A DNA stretch of 64,000 nt from Brasenia schreberi (Eukaryota; Streptophyta; Magnoliopsida; Nymphaeales; Cabombaceae): assembly GCA_036023115.1 (NCBI GenBank), contig JAYKKT010000037.1, positions 2,540,501 through 2,604,500 of the forward strand, given 5' to 3'. Below the pieces are notes generated by a model that saw only the letters and a list, made by a program, of their open reading frames with translations, did not search any database and was not told the DNA's origin. The translations under genes and the position numbers were made by a program. Numbering within the stretch: position 1 is the stretch's first letter; every line of letters starts with the position of its first letter. This document shows positions 38,827 to 51,589 of the stretch, one piece after another.

Positions 38827-38834
38827 AATAAAAA
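38827..38834 (+). terminator. Candidate polyadenylation signal of the BELL gene
   Basis: An 'aataaaaa' word lies about 100 bp after the BELL stop codon (TAA at 38727-38729). Plant signals are loose, so this is only a candidate. Confidence 0.35.
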
Positions 38835-39283
38835 CTTAAGCAGATTGATCTGATGACAATGACGATATGACGACTAAAGCTGCTTCGTGGCATTCTTCCT
38901 TCATTGTTGTGGAAGTTGTATGATGCACAGTTAGTATAGGAAAGGCCGACCGGTTGTTTTCTTATTTAAAAATGTAATTGGTTTTGCATATTGTAAAATC
39001 GTGGTAGTGGGTACAAGTGAAAAAGTAGGGGAAATTTGATTCTTCATTTTAATGGCGTCTTACTGTATGGGGAATGTGGAGCTGAATAGGATTCAAGATT
39101 GTGCGAAGAAAGTATACGTCTGTAATAAGAGGGTCAGAATGAAAGATCGTCTGTAATGTTATGTGAAGAAATATACTGGCCAACTTACATCTTCAGTACT
39201 ATGTGTGTGTGTGTGTAAAGAATCGTTTACCATCATAGTTAAAATAAGAGAGTTGTCTCCACGGCGCGGAATGCTCTCGGATA

Positions 39284-39574
39284 CTAGTAGAAAACATTGA
39301 AAAGCCTGGCATGGCATGGGATATGCCTGCTATAGTTGTTGCATATCAAGACCATAAGGTAAAATGACTTCCAATCACGAAGGGTCTCTTGCCAGAGGAT
39401 TGCCACAACATAATGAGATCTTTCAAATCCTGCGAATTTCTGCACATCAGAAGAACAGGAAACAAAGTGGCTCACGAGCTAGTTCTTTTGGGGAATTTCC
39501 AGCATAATTTTCTCTGGATTGAAGAGGCTCTGCCCAATATCAGTAACTTGGAAAGGCTAGTTTTATCAGTATAG
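39284..39574 (+). pseudogene. RNase H-like (RVT_3) C-terminal remnant of an L1-type LINE
   Basis: The frame from 39389 reads DCHNIMRSFKSCEFLHIRRT, then GNKVAHELVLLGNFQHNFLW and IEEALPNI. The (H/V)xRR.GNKVAHELA...W(I/L)EE.P pattern is the C-terminal signature of the RNase H-like domain of plant non-LTR retroelements and related open frames. The rest of the domain upstream is not in frame. It is unrelated to the RTE copies in this window, which lack RNase H. Confidence 0.75.
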
Positions 39575-41275
39575 TTGATAGCTTTTGGTTTACTTTTAAA
39601 TGAAAAAAAATCAACTATTTCTGGTTGAGATTCGAATTAAAAAAGCAAAAGAAATACTAATACTTCTTGAAGGTGCACTTGGTTCAAAAAGCACATTTAT
39701 GTTTATAAAGTTCAAATATCAACCATCTACCTCTTAAGTTGAATGGTTGAGATTTCTTTGAAAATGTTAGCATATAATATATATATATATAAGAAAATCA
39801 GATCTTCCCCACCGTTGACATGTCTAATCATGCCTACCTATTGCTTTTCGGTTGTGTGTGTAATTTTAAAAGTTTTAAATAAGACAATGTTATTACACTC
39901 GTATTCTTCAAAAATAACGATTGAGCATGAATGAGCAATGTCAATAGTGGACAGGATCCAATCACTATATATAGTGTATAAATATTACAGGAACACATAT
40001 AGTTTGATTATTCAAAAATGCTACTATCATAACAGATCATGTCAATGACTCCAAAAAGATTTTCGGTTTTTGAAGGGTCTTATTTCTGCAACAAAGATTA
40101 GATAAAACTAAGTTTTGTAATTTATTTTTCTAGTGATTACAAACTTTTTTGTAATGCTTGAGATGTGAACTCATGATTGGGTAATCCAGTTGACATAACC
40201 TCTTAGCATAAGCTGGGCTTGTTTGATGAGCTCAGTTCAGATCATTCAGCAATTTCACTATCTCATAAGAGGGTCGCCAACCTATCCAATGAACCAGGCA
40301 CAAACTAGTGCGGGTTGCATATGAAAACCAGTTGTGAGACCAACTGAATACATTTCCAGGAGGAAATTACAGTAAAAGTATTTGTTACCCAAAAGCTTAG
40401 TTGAGGAATCAACAAAAGGTAATCGAAGTAATCACATAAGATACACAACTACCCTTGATTTCTTAATTTGGATAAATATTGAGACATGTATCAATATGTA
40501 CCGTCCATTGAACCTTTACAATGTCTTTCATATCAACACCCACAACGCTGAGCATGACCCTTGATGGGTCAACAAAGGTGGAAGCCCAAGTTTTATCATG
40601 TAGAGCATTCATATGGTTGTTTGATTTGCAAAACTAGAGATCTACCATTCACTTAATCAAGGCATCATCAACAACCATTGTTGTTCATCACGATGATTGG
40701 TGCAGGAAAACATGTGAAAAATGTTTCATTTTGCATAATCAAATGATCTTTCTCGATGGATACAGTCTCATGATCTACCATTCAAACTTGGTTCATACTG
40801 ACATTGACAGAGTTCAAGTCAAGCTTGGGCACTAGTCAGTTTCGTATGTTCTGTTATGGACCCCCTAGGCAAAGACTGGCTGAAAACCTTTTTCTTCAAA
40901 ATGGGGAGGATGAAGCTAGACGCAAGCTCATGACCTTCAATTTGTGAGGCAGCCTCTAGAGGCTGCCTATCGTGCGGTTTGATAAGCTGTTAACAATAGG
41001 AAAACTTGTGAAATTAGTTTCAGCATATCTAAATAGAGCAGAATGACAGAATACTTCAGGAACAAATATTGCTCAACTGGCCATTGTCGATTAGCTTTCA
41101 GGAGTTAAAACTGCAAGCTGAAGAATGAATAATTCACAGCATGAAAGGGAGAACCCTCGTGTATGCATGCTTGCTATGGCGATATTGTGATCTGTCATCC
41201 AAAATTAAACAAAAACCAGCAATCTTTTGAGCTGGAAACAGTAAATATTTCAAACTCAACATAATTTCTTGGATT
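39575..41275. other. Intergenic, with a 22-bp perfect palindrome
   Basis: No gene was recognised. At 40947-40968 the sequence is a perfect palindrome with half-site AGGCAGCCTCT. A related half ('tagaggctgcctat') recurs at 49741-49754. From about 41030 onward the DNA is the left edge of the segment duplicated in inverted orientation at 61-62.7 kb. Confidence 0.6.
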
Positions 41276-41469
41276 TAATAAAAGAAACATTTTACAACTC
41301 CGCCATGTAAGGGATCACCCTTGCATTGCCGGTCCCAAGCCCAGATAAAGGAGGAGGGTTGTGTTAGGCTTCCTACAGCTAGCGTAAAACTTTGTCGGAT
41401 TTTATAACATGGATTACAAAAATTATGAGCATTGCTTTGAAGCGTCCCCGCCTAGCGACGTGCTGCAGA

Positions 41470-41680
41470 GCCCGAATGCAGTAAGAAGTAAGCAAGGGCC
41501 ACTACATTTTCGCCCGAATGTAGTGAATCAATTGCAGAGAGGGTTCCCACATCATGGACGAGTGTGGGTAAAGAAGTTAGTCCTGCTACATTGCCGCCCG
41601 AATGTAATGAAAAATTTTCAGAGAGGGTCTCCGCATTTTGATTATGGACGGATGCGGGGGGTAAGAAAGCTAGTCCTAGA
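41470..41680 (+). repeat. Tandem monomers in the RTE 5' region
   Basis: A unit of about 84 bp starting 'ctacattttcgcccgaatgta' (41502-41585) is followed by a second starting 'ctacattgccgcccgaatgta' (41586 to about 41675). A partial, more diverged unit ('ctgcagagcccgaatgcag') precedes them at about 41463. Each unit begins with a short inverted repeat (ACATT...AATGT around CGCCCG) and ends 'aagttagtcct' or 'aagctagtcct'. The array sits where the element's internal promoter would lie. Confidence 0.8.
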
Positions 41681-41729
41681 TAATAAGATTCGTATTGGTT
41701 CTTAGAATATCGGAACATTATCCGGTAAG

Positions 41730-44526
41730 CTAATGGAGGTGGTAGATACTATGATTCGGAGAAAGATTCATATTCTATGTTTACAAGAGACAAAATGGGT
41801 TGGAGAAAAAGCAAAGGAGATAGAGGATACAGGTTTTAAATTATGGTACTCATGTAAAGAAAAGGCTCGAAACAGAGTTGGTATTATCATAAATAAAGAT
41901 TTAAAGGAGAGTGTAGTAGACATACAATGATATGGTGACCGACTCATGACGTTGAAATTAGTGTTAGGAGCAGAGGTTTTGAATATAGTTTGTGCTTACG
42001 CACCCGAAGTAGGACTAGAAGATAGTATAAAGACAATTTTTTGAGAAGAGTTAGATAAGGTGTTTCAAAAGATTCCACAGATGGAGATGATTTGTTTAGG
42101 AGGAGATTTAAATGGATATGTCGGTAAAGAGGCATTAGGATATCAAGGGATTCATGGAAACTTTCGTTTTGGGGATATAAATGAGGAAGGTAGGGAGATT
42201 TTAGATTTTGCTATGGCATTTGATCTCTTTATAGTCAATACAATCTTCAAAAATGAGATGAACATTTAATTACTTATAAGAGTGGCTTATCACAAATACA
42301 AATTGATTACTTTATTTGTAGAAAAAAAGATAGAGCGTGTTGTAAAGATTGTAAGGTAATTCCAGGAGAAAGCTTAACCACCCAACATCGACTTTTAGTT
42401 ATGAATTTATAAATAAAAAAATGGACAAAGAAGAAAAGAGTGCATCGAGCAATTCGAACTAAATGGTGGAACCTCAAAAGCGAGAAAGAAGATATATTTT
42501 AACAGAAAGTCCTTCAAGGAGATGTTTGGAATTATGTTGGCACACCCTGTGATATGTGGAACAATATGGCTATACATATTAGGAAAGTGGCGAAAGATGT
42601 GTTAGGGGTATCTAAGGGAGGTGTACCGGCACAAAAAGAAGCTTGGTGATGGAGTGAAGTAGTACAAAATAAAATCAAGGCAAAGAGGGCATGTTACAAA
42701 TTACATTATGCCAAGAAAACTAGTGAAACTTTAGAAAGCAAAGAAGGAAGCGAAAAAGGCCGTTAGTGAAGCAAAGCTAAGATTTGGGAGGACTTATATA
42801 AAAAACTCAACTCAAAAGGGGGTGAAAGAGATATTTTTAAGATAGCTAGGGCTAGAGATAAGAAAACTAAAGATCTTAATTATGTTAGATGCATAAAAGA
42901 CGAGGATGAAAAAATTCTAGTGGCAAATGATGATATAAGAAATAGATGGAAAAACTATTTTTATAATCTTTTTAATGAAAATAAAGATGTTAGTATTAGT
43001 TTAGGAGATTTAGCCAAGTCAGAAAAGTATATAAACCACAATTTCTATCGACGTATTGAAAAGAATGAAGTCAAAAAGGCTCTTAAACATATGAAGGGTG
43101 GTAAATCGATAGGACCAAATAATATTCCTATAAAAGTTTGGAAAATACTAGGAGAAATAGGAATCACTTGGCTCATAAGACTATTTAATGAAATATGGAA
43201 AAACCAAAAGATGCCCGAGGAATGGAGAGCAGTACACTTATACCCATATATAAGAACAAGGGAGACATTCAAAATTGTGCAAATTATCGAGGTATCAAGT
43301 TAATGAGTCATACTATGAAATTATGGGAAAGAATTATCGAACGTAGGTTAAGACAAGTATCAAGTACAACATAGAACCAATTTGGATTCATGCCGGGCAG
43401 ATCTACTATCGAAGCGATTCACCTTTTGAGACGTCTTATGGAACATTTTAGAGCAAAAAAGAAAGACCTTCACATGATATTTATTGATCTAGAAAAAGCT
43501 TATGATAGGGTACCGAGGGAGGTTCTTTGGAGAACCTTGGAAAAAAAAGGTATCTCATTGACATATATTAGCCTTATAAGAGACATATATGATGGTGCAA
43601 AAACATGTGTGAGGATTCATGAAGGAACGACAGACTTCTTTGAAGTTAATATTGGGTTATATCAAGGATCAACTTTAAGTCCATACTTATTTATAATGGT
43701 GATGGATGAGTTAACAAAACATATTCAAGATGAAGTACTTTGGTGTATGTTATTTGCAGATGACATTGTATTAGTGGAGGAGTCTAAGGAAAAAGTTAAT
43801 AGAAAATTGGAACTATGGAAAGAAACAGTAGAAAGCAAAGGCCTCCTACTTAGTAGAACAAAGACAGAATATATGGAATGTAAGTTTGATCATTTGGTTA
43901 CTTCAGAAGACATAGAAATTAAAATTGACACACATTACATTACCCAAAAGGAAAGTTTTAAATACCTAGGGTCAATTTTTCAGAGTGATGGAAGAATTGA
44001 TGGAGATGTTACGCATAGAATTAATGCTGGTTGGTTAAAATAGAGAGGAGCATCAGGCATTCTTTGTGATAAGAAGATACCATTAAAGTTAAAAGATAAA
44101 TATTATAGAGCAGCAATTAGGCCTGCCATGTTTTATGGTTCTGAGTGTTGGGCAGTTAATCATGAACATGTACAAAAGATGTCTGTGACAGAAATGAAGA
44201 TGTTGAGATGGATGAGTGGTCATACAAGAAAAGACCGTATACATAATGAGGTTATTAGAAACAAATTAGGAGTGGCACCAATAGAGGATAAAATGAGGGA
44301 ACATCGTTTAAGATGGTTTGGACATATAGAAAGAAGATCAGAAGAAGAACCTTTAAGAAGGTTAGAAAAACTAAATTTGGAAAGTATTAAAAGAGGTAGA
44401 GGACGACCACAAAAGTGTTGGAAAGAAACAGTAAAGAATGATCTAGCTTATTGGGAGTTAACTGCTAACATGGCACACGATAGAGATCTGTGGAAACAAA
44501 GAATCCATGTAGCTGACCCCGTCTAG
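41730..44526 (+). pseudogene. RTE polyprotein: AP endonuclease and reverse transcriptase, with stops
   Basis: Endonuclease motifs are ILCLQETKWVGEKAKEIEDT (41770-41830) and MICLGGDLNGYVGKEA (about 42085-42135). The reverse transcriptase spans about 42920-44043 with [70 protein letters not shown] and the catalytic [11 protein letters not shown] (43750-43782). The C-terminal part at 44128-44526 (MSGHTRKDRIHNEVIRN, RLRWFGHIERR, LWKQRIHVADPV) ends at TAG 44524-44526, about 15 bp before the (TTG)n tail. Stops at about 41928, 42042, 42267, 44041 and others, plus frameshifts near 42740 and 43240, interrupt what would be one frame of about 930 codons. Catalytic FADD is intact. Confidence 0.92.
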
Positions 44527-46136
44527 TATGGGAAAAGGCTTAGTTGTTGTTGTTGTTGTTGTTGTAATAAAAGAAACATTTTACCATTTATTCATAAATT
44601 CCCACAAGTCAAAAATACATCTGACCTCCACACATTCTCTTGCATGGTGATTAAAATGAAAAGAAGCCCAGCAGAAAATCCATGATCATCTCTGATAAAC
44701 TATGAGAAGAATTCCCATAATGCTTTGCTCTTAAGAGATTAAAAGCAGATACAGAAAAAGAAAATTACATAAATAAAGGTAAAGGAAGAAAAAGGAAAAG
44801 AAGACCACAAAATCTTCTGCCGTATCAACAGTATATGTTAGTTACTACTTCTCTTCCATGCACAAAATTCACCTCATTTCTCTTCCAGCAACTGAAAAGT
44901 GCACGACAAGAGTGAAGATACCTCTTCCTTTGTGGCCAATCCAAAGCCTTGCCATCTAATCTTACCAAACTGGTCTACCAAAAATATGTACCTGCAGGCA
45001 GTTTCAAGTGTTGAACTTAATTGAACTAAGCATTGCAATGATATAAAATATAAACATCCAACAGCTGAAAAGAGATACCCAGTTAACAGGTTTAATATCT
45101 GGACTTTCCTGAAGTAGTAATGGTTACCAAAATAGTAAACGATTTGCCTATGAACAGCTTTATCTCCCTCAACGTTGCTCGACTTTCTCATTACCTGAAG
45201 TAATAACCATTTAATAGGATTCAGTGACAGAAGCCAAGAGTCAATGAAAGAAACCTGTTCGCAGGTGAAAGTTCTGGTAAACAATGTGAATAACTTAAAC
45301 AAGATTGAGCAGAACACTACTAAAAAGAGAAACAAATACAAACGAATCATGGCACGTTGCACAGAATGTCAAAGGCATCCCATCTTATTCAGTGTAAGTG
45401 AGGCTTTATCAGTTCATTTTTTCATTGCCACAACAACACAAACAAGAGAAAGGTACTTATAGTCCCAGTGCTGCCAAAGCAAGGAAGGACAATCCTCCAA
45501 CACCGAAGCCAAAATGTAAAAGTTGACATAGATTGGCGCATTAATAAATAGATTAAGACATTTAATGTCACAAATGTGACATGATAGGCAAGATAGAAAC
45601 ACAATTTCTCACTTGCCATGTCAGCAATTCCCATGGAATCAAATTAGAATGCTAAAGAACATATAAGGCAACCATCAAACAAAAGCAGATGGAATTACAC
45701 AACCATATGTCACAAGGAGTGGCCTCAGTAAAAAAATCATACGGTAAGATAATTGAGGTATTTTAAGGAATAAAAATCAAACATGAAGTGATAGAGCCTC
45801 CGGCTTCACTACCTAAACTACAGCAGCCGTTTTTTTCCTTCAAATCCCATACCTCATAAATATGGATGTCTTTGGAACTACTAAAGGCACTACGAAAAGG
45901 CACACATCATGACTCTATCATTGCCTGCACCAAGGAATTCAAAAAGTCAAAATGACACAAACAAACATATATCAGAAGAATCCAGCAAGAAAAGAGTAAA
46001 CCAGAAGATACAGTTTCGTTTTGTTCTGGCATTATAAAAAGAAACCAAATTGGGATGCTGTATATCAAGAAAACATAACAGGAATGCTGCATATACTGCA
46101 AACGAACAAACAAAAACAACCAAGCCCTCTCCCATA

Positions 46137-46275
46137 CCAGATCGGGTTGGCTACATGGATTCTTTGTTTCCATAGAGTTAGATCCTGTCCATGCCAAGAG
46201 TTAACTCAAGAGAAGCTAGATCATTCTTTATTGTTTCCTTCCAACACTTCCAACACTTTTGTGGTCTTCCTCGGA
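46137..46275 (-). mobile_element. Short RTE 3'-end fragment in ATP10 intron 5
   Basis: On the minus strand it matches the last about 130 bp of the RTE coding region, including 'gtgttggaaggaaacaataaa' and 'ctatggaaacaaagaatccatgta'. It contains a small tandem repeat of 'cttccaacac'. It lies inside the block (45745-46600) that is absent from the duplicated copy at 61 kb. No flanking duplication was identified. Confidence 0.75.
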
Positions 46276-48394
46276 ATATAGCAAGTAGCCAACTCTGAGG
46301 TATTGAAGTCTCTATCCAGAGGTGCCCCAAAGCTTGGTTAAAAAGTCAGGTTCAGCCTGATACAGGAGTAGGTTAAAAGATGTCACATAGAAAAGGATGT
46401 CTGCCATGATCCACTAGAAGGTCTCAAGAGTGAGACGAGAAGATTCTGATTTTTCTCCATGTGACAATGATCACTTATGAGTCCAAGCAAGCTTGGCCTA
46501 ATGCAAAATACTATCTACAACCTAGTTCTACAAGGACACTGACAAACCAACATGCTCCTGGTATGAATGTTCTACACAAAAGAACTTTGTCAAGTGAAAG
46601 CAGTACGTGCTTATAGGCTATAAAAAAACTTCAATATTTCCAAGGAAAGAGCAATAAAGGCTTCTCTATAATCCTTATAATGAGGATGCTTTGATAGGGA
46701 AAAGAGGTGACATAGATTAACTAGCTGTCACATTATCAGTTGGATCAACTCAATCTATGGGAAGAAAGTGTTTGTACCCCATCTATGGGCAGAAAGTGCT
46801 ACTACCGACCTGAGTTGAATAAAACATCATGTCTAAACCTCAACTAGTCTAATTGTTATGAGAAGCAAAGTTGGTCTAAAGAGAAATTTAGATTTGTTGT
46901 GGTCCACTTAAGCAACTATAGAGCAGGGATCCAGTAGGTACCAGACTACCTATGAACAGAATCATATTGCTTCACTAGTTATATCCAACTGACAAATTAA
47001 AAACTGTGCTGCGAAGACACCATGGTTACAAGTGATTTAATACCTCAACCAACACACACAAGCACACAGAAAAAATCGACAAGGACCTGATTTGGTGAAC
47101 AAGAACTCACTTTCTTGAAAGAAAAGGTAATTCACTTATTGAATTAAGCATCAAGCTTACAAGGACCTGATGTCACAAACACACACACATGCACACACAC
47201 ATAAAACATACTATAATGGATGAAAATGTGCCCATGCATGCACACACAAATGTACGCAGACCAAAAGAAGTGAAACGGTCAGATGATGTCTGCATGATTG
47301 CCCTTGATCCTGGCTAATCTCTCAATAGTCTCCTCTCTACCTCTACTTGTTTTGCCAACTCTATATGTGTCTCTGTGTGCGCATGCAATTTTTGTGCGAC
47401 TAACACTTAAAAATTAATAAGCTCAAGAAATAGTGACACTATAAGAAGCCGGAGGTTGACAATAAGGATAAAATAAAATAGTTGTATAAACAAGCACCAA
47501 ATGAGCATCATGAAAAAGAATGTAAATGGGAAAATCTTTTTTCTGAACTGAAGAATGTATACAAAATATTTAACTAAATGACTTCAGCATTAAAGGAAAG
47601 AGACCAAATGAATCATTTCAAACCTGAGAACTAGCTCGAAAAGAGAGACACAACAAGGATGCCTTAGGACATTCTACCCCACTTTCAAAGACAATTGGGA
47701 TCCCACGTCTTCTGCCATCTGAGAACTCTACCTCTATTAAAGGGAATTTTTTAGCCACCATAGATGGGACAATAGTCTTGTTGGCCATCGCCATCTACAC
47801 AATAGGAACACCATATCATTAGCAGCTATTGACTCTGATAGAACAATGGTTTTATTTGCCTTTGCGATATAAAACATAAAGGAGAAGAAGCGCTCAAACA
47901 AAGAGGAATTGAGTTACTGCAGATTCCTTCTGTTCCTTCCTCCCACAATTTATCCTTCTCTACTGAATACCATCAACTGAGCATCTGCATGTGTCCCATG
48001 AAGTGGGACATCATATAGAGATTGATCGTTCTATACTGAACGCCCATAATCTTACACACAATGGCCCTTTTACCTATCTTTCTTAAATTAACTCACCCTT
48101 TGCTCGGATGATATGTATTTTCACTTGCACCTGATCCTATACTTTAAACAGGCATGATTCCTCTTAAAACCACAAAGGTTATATATTAACACTTCCTAAC
48201 TCATCGCATTCTTAGAGAAAAATATTGCACTATGGCCTCTCATGTTAAGTAGAATTTACAATGGAAATGGATTTCTATCTTCAGAGAATAGAGCTCATGA
48301 TAGCTTTTCTTAACCTCACTAGGAGAGAGACCTTTCATTAATAAGCAAATTGACAACACCATTGAGTGACAAATCTATACATAAAAAAAGAGCT

Positions 48395-49488
48395 TGTATG
48401 GAAGCGATTCACCTATTGAGACATCTTATAGAATATTTTAGTGTAAAAAAGAAGAAAATCTAGAAAAAGCTTACGATATGGTGCAAGGAGATGTTCTTTG
48501 GAGAACCTTCGAAAAGAGAGGTATCCCATTGACATACATAAATCTTATAAGAGACATGTAAAAGGGTGCAAAAATATGTGTGAGGACTCATGAAGGAATG
48601 ACAAACTTCTTTGAAGTTAATATTGGGTTACATCACGGATCAACTTTAACTCCATATTTATTTATATTGGTTATTGATGAGTTAACAAAACATATTCAAG
48701 ATGAAGTACTTTGGTGTATGTTATTTGCATATGGCATTGTGTTAGTGGATGAGTTTAAGGAAAAAGTTAATAGGAAATTGGAACTATGGAGAGAATCGTT
48801 AGAAATTAAAGGTTTCTAACTTAGTAGAATAAAGACATAATATATGGAATGTAAGTTTGATCATTTGGAGAAATTAAGATTGGCACACATTGCGTCCCTC
48901 ACAAGGAAAGTTTTAAATACCTAGGGTCAATTTTTCAAAGTGATGAAAAAAATTGATGAAGACATTATGCATAGAATTAATTCTGTTGGTTAAAATGGAG
49001 AGGGGGATCAAGGTATTACATGTGATAAGAAGATACCATCAATGTTGAAAGGTAAATAGATATGTTTTATGGTTCTTAGTGTTGGGCAGTTAATCATCAA
49101 CATGTAGAAAAGATGTTTGTAGCATAAATGAAGATGTTGAGATGGATGGGTGGCCACATAAGAAAAGACCGTTTATATATAATGAGGTTATTAGAATCAA
49201 ATTGGGAGTAGTACCAATAGAGGATAAAATGAGAGAAAATCGTTTAAGATGATTTGGACATGTAGAAAGATGACCCAAGGACACTCCTATAAGAAGATAT
49301 GAAAAATTAGATTGTGAAAATGTTAAAAGAGGAAGAAGATGACCATAAAAGTGTTGGAAAGAAACAATAAAGAATGATCTAGTTTATATTGAGTAAATTG
49401 ATTGCATGACACATTATAGGGCTATGTGGAAACAAAGAATCCATGTAGCCGACCCCATCTAGTATGAGAAAAGGCTTAGTTGTTGATG
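48395..49488 (+). mobile_element. 5'-truncated RTE LINE in ATP10 intron 3
   Basis: It begins near 'gaagcgattcacctattgaga' (equivalent to 43410 of the full element) and ends 'gtatgagaaaaggcttagttg' with a short TTG-rich tail at about 49475-49488. The best frame, 48580-48819, has GLHHGSTLTPYLFILVIDEL and LFAYGIVLVDEF, where the catalytic FADD has become FAYG. It is inserted antisense to ATP10 between exons 3 and 4. It is inactive. Confidence 0.88.
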
Positions 49489-50389
49489 TTGTATATTTTG
49501 AGGGAGATTTCACCATTTCGGCATGCTCCACAGGCTATTGACTACAACAACAAAGCACAACCGATGATTTTTGGTAGTTATAAAAATATTTGGTGGCTAA
49601 AGATGAGCTCATGGGCATGTTTATTCAGGCTCACAGGGAAAAGGGATCACCTGTCAGTAAATATATCTAGGGTAATGTGTCTATGGCGTAAAAAAAGAGC
49701 TTTCTGCTTTCAAGATAATTCAACTATTGTTATGCGTCCTAGAGGCTGCCTATTACATCCAAGAAGCACATCACAACCACTATAGCCAGCATTTGATAAT
49801 GTGTTCCCTGTCCAATTCGTAAACTTACTGAACAGAAGCACATTGATTAACGAAACTACGATGAGAAATAAGAGCAGATAAAACTTACCCCCATGCTTCT
49901 TTAGCTCAGGAATGTCAGCAAAGTAACCTCTATTCATCTCATCAGTACTGCACCAAGTAACGCGACTCCCATCAAACTTCCAAGTCCGCAATCATGTAAG
50001 ATCAATCATAAAGAGCCATGAAATTTGAATCACATAGAGTACCAATTCATTAATGTTTGAAGCCTCTAGACATAATCGAACAACAACCACAGAATCACGA
50101 AAAAAAACAAATAATTTGTTCTCATTAACCGAACCCGTTCCTATATGAATGAACCGGTGACAGAATTTCACATCCTGAACGCATAATCACTGGTAGACTA
50201 CAGAATCACTCAACAAAACCAAAAGTTGATTCGCGTTTGCGGTACCGTCTTTAGAAAGCTCAATCATGAACATACCAATCAATTCTAAAGCCGGGAGGAA
50301 ATCAAAAGATAATCACCAAAACCCAACGATCGATTCTCATTTGAAGTACGTTTCTACGAATTCTTAATCATAAACAATTGAATATTGGG

Positions 50390-50489
<100 letters not shown>

Positions 50490-50749
50490 ATCCATTCTTT
50501 CGCGCTCCTTCTTAATGGATTCTTTGGTCGCAAACTGCAAGACAAAACACGAAAAGAGGATTCATGGATGAGAAATTCGAAGACGGTGTATGTTTTTATG
50601 ATAATCAGCAGTTAGGAGGGTACATTGTAGATATCAAAGAAGCGACTCTGAGAATCAATAGAGGAACCGAGAAGGAACCCGCGGGAATTCGTCGTTGTCT
50701 GAGATCTGAGAAGAGCGCTAGACGTTCTTAGAAGAGACCTCGCTGCCAT

Positions 50750-51589
50750 CTTCCACCAAAGGGACCTTCTCTCACTCAGTCTGCTGAGGAAAGAGGAGCA
50801 GCAAAGAGAAGCGACATAGACGAGCGAGTTTATGAGGCTTGTACCAGATCCGGGTTGGGTTCGAGTTCAGAATCCGTCGGGTTTACCGAACCTTTACCCA
50901 GTGTTAGGCCGGTGCTCGATTCTGACTCAAACTTTATCAGCATATACAACCCTCTCCTTCTTGTGTTGCTGGTGCATGCCAGGAAGTACAACTGGGTCGG
51001 CACCTCGGATCTGAACCAACAAACCAATGAACAAGTCACGCGAGTGTGGTTCAGGTGCGACAGGTTAATAGGGTTTTGTCACAATCAAGCGACTTTGAGT
51101 CTTAAGCATCTTTCGCAGTAGCTTGCCTTTCTGAACAGAGATGAGTCGGCTCCCCAATTCTGATGAGATGTGGGAGCAAAAAAAACACACAGTGTGTGGA
51201 CAAAATGACAATAAGGCAACAAGTCAATTCCGAGAAATCTATTGTGAGTCTTCAATGCTCAAGCATTATAAAAACAGGCTCACCCGAAACATACTACATA
51301 TCCTACGTGAAAGAACAAGAAACATGTGAGAAAACTTTAATTCATAGTTATTATTGTTGAGGTCGTTTCTTCTTTCCCGATCATTCTCTTTTATACCTGG
51401 TCAGCGTGAGTCATGCATGCTTCAATCAAAACATGCAACACACCTTAGTCATGCATGCTTCCATGTATGCAGGAGTTTTCATCCATATCCATTGAAAAAA
51501 CAAAATTATAACTTAAATCAAGACCTGCTAACACAAAGAAGCAATTAGGTATTTCTCTCATTAAATTGATCATTTAACTTATTTAACAT
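50750..51589. other. Upstream flank of ATP10; no other gene recognised
   Basis: 50750-50830 is probably the ATP10 5' leader on the minus strand. The following sequence has weak GGTT-rich text (50850-51070) and two copies of 'agtcatgcatgcttc' (about 51410 and 51450). None of the short open frames shows a recognisable domain. Confidence 0.4.

Larger units (their letters stand above)
41276..44584 (+). mobile_element. Structurally complete RTE-clade LINE with 20-bp target-site duplication
   Basis: The 20-bp direct repeat starting 'taataaaagaaacatttt' stands at 41276-41295 and again at 44565-44584. Between them lies a 3269-bp element with a 5' region of tandem monomers, one coding region (endonuclease then reverse transcriptase), almost no 3' UTR and a (TTG)n tail (44541-44564). 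Length, one-frame layout and simple-repeat tail are those of plant RTE elements. The inverted paralogue at 62458-62490 has the uninterrupted empty site. Coding breaks make it non-autonomous now. It sits 3' of ATP10, in the opposite orientation. Confidence 0.96.
41030..47225 (-). repeat. Copy A of an inverted segmental duplication (ATP10 3' end and flank)
   Basis: Read on the minus strand, this segment matches 60990-62715 on the plus strand in order, with two main length differences. Copy A has the 3.29-kb RTE insertion at 41296-44584, and it has about 850 bp at 45745-46600 that copy B lacks. Matched landmarks include the (GT)n/'atcaggtcc' junction (47180 vs 61095), exon 6 and exon 7 of ATP10, 'ctccacacattctcttgcatg' (44637 vs 62405 reversed), and 'tgaatcctaa..'-poor flank text ending near 41040 vs 62690. 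Introns are retained, so the duplication was at the DNA level. Confidence 0.88.
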
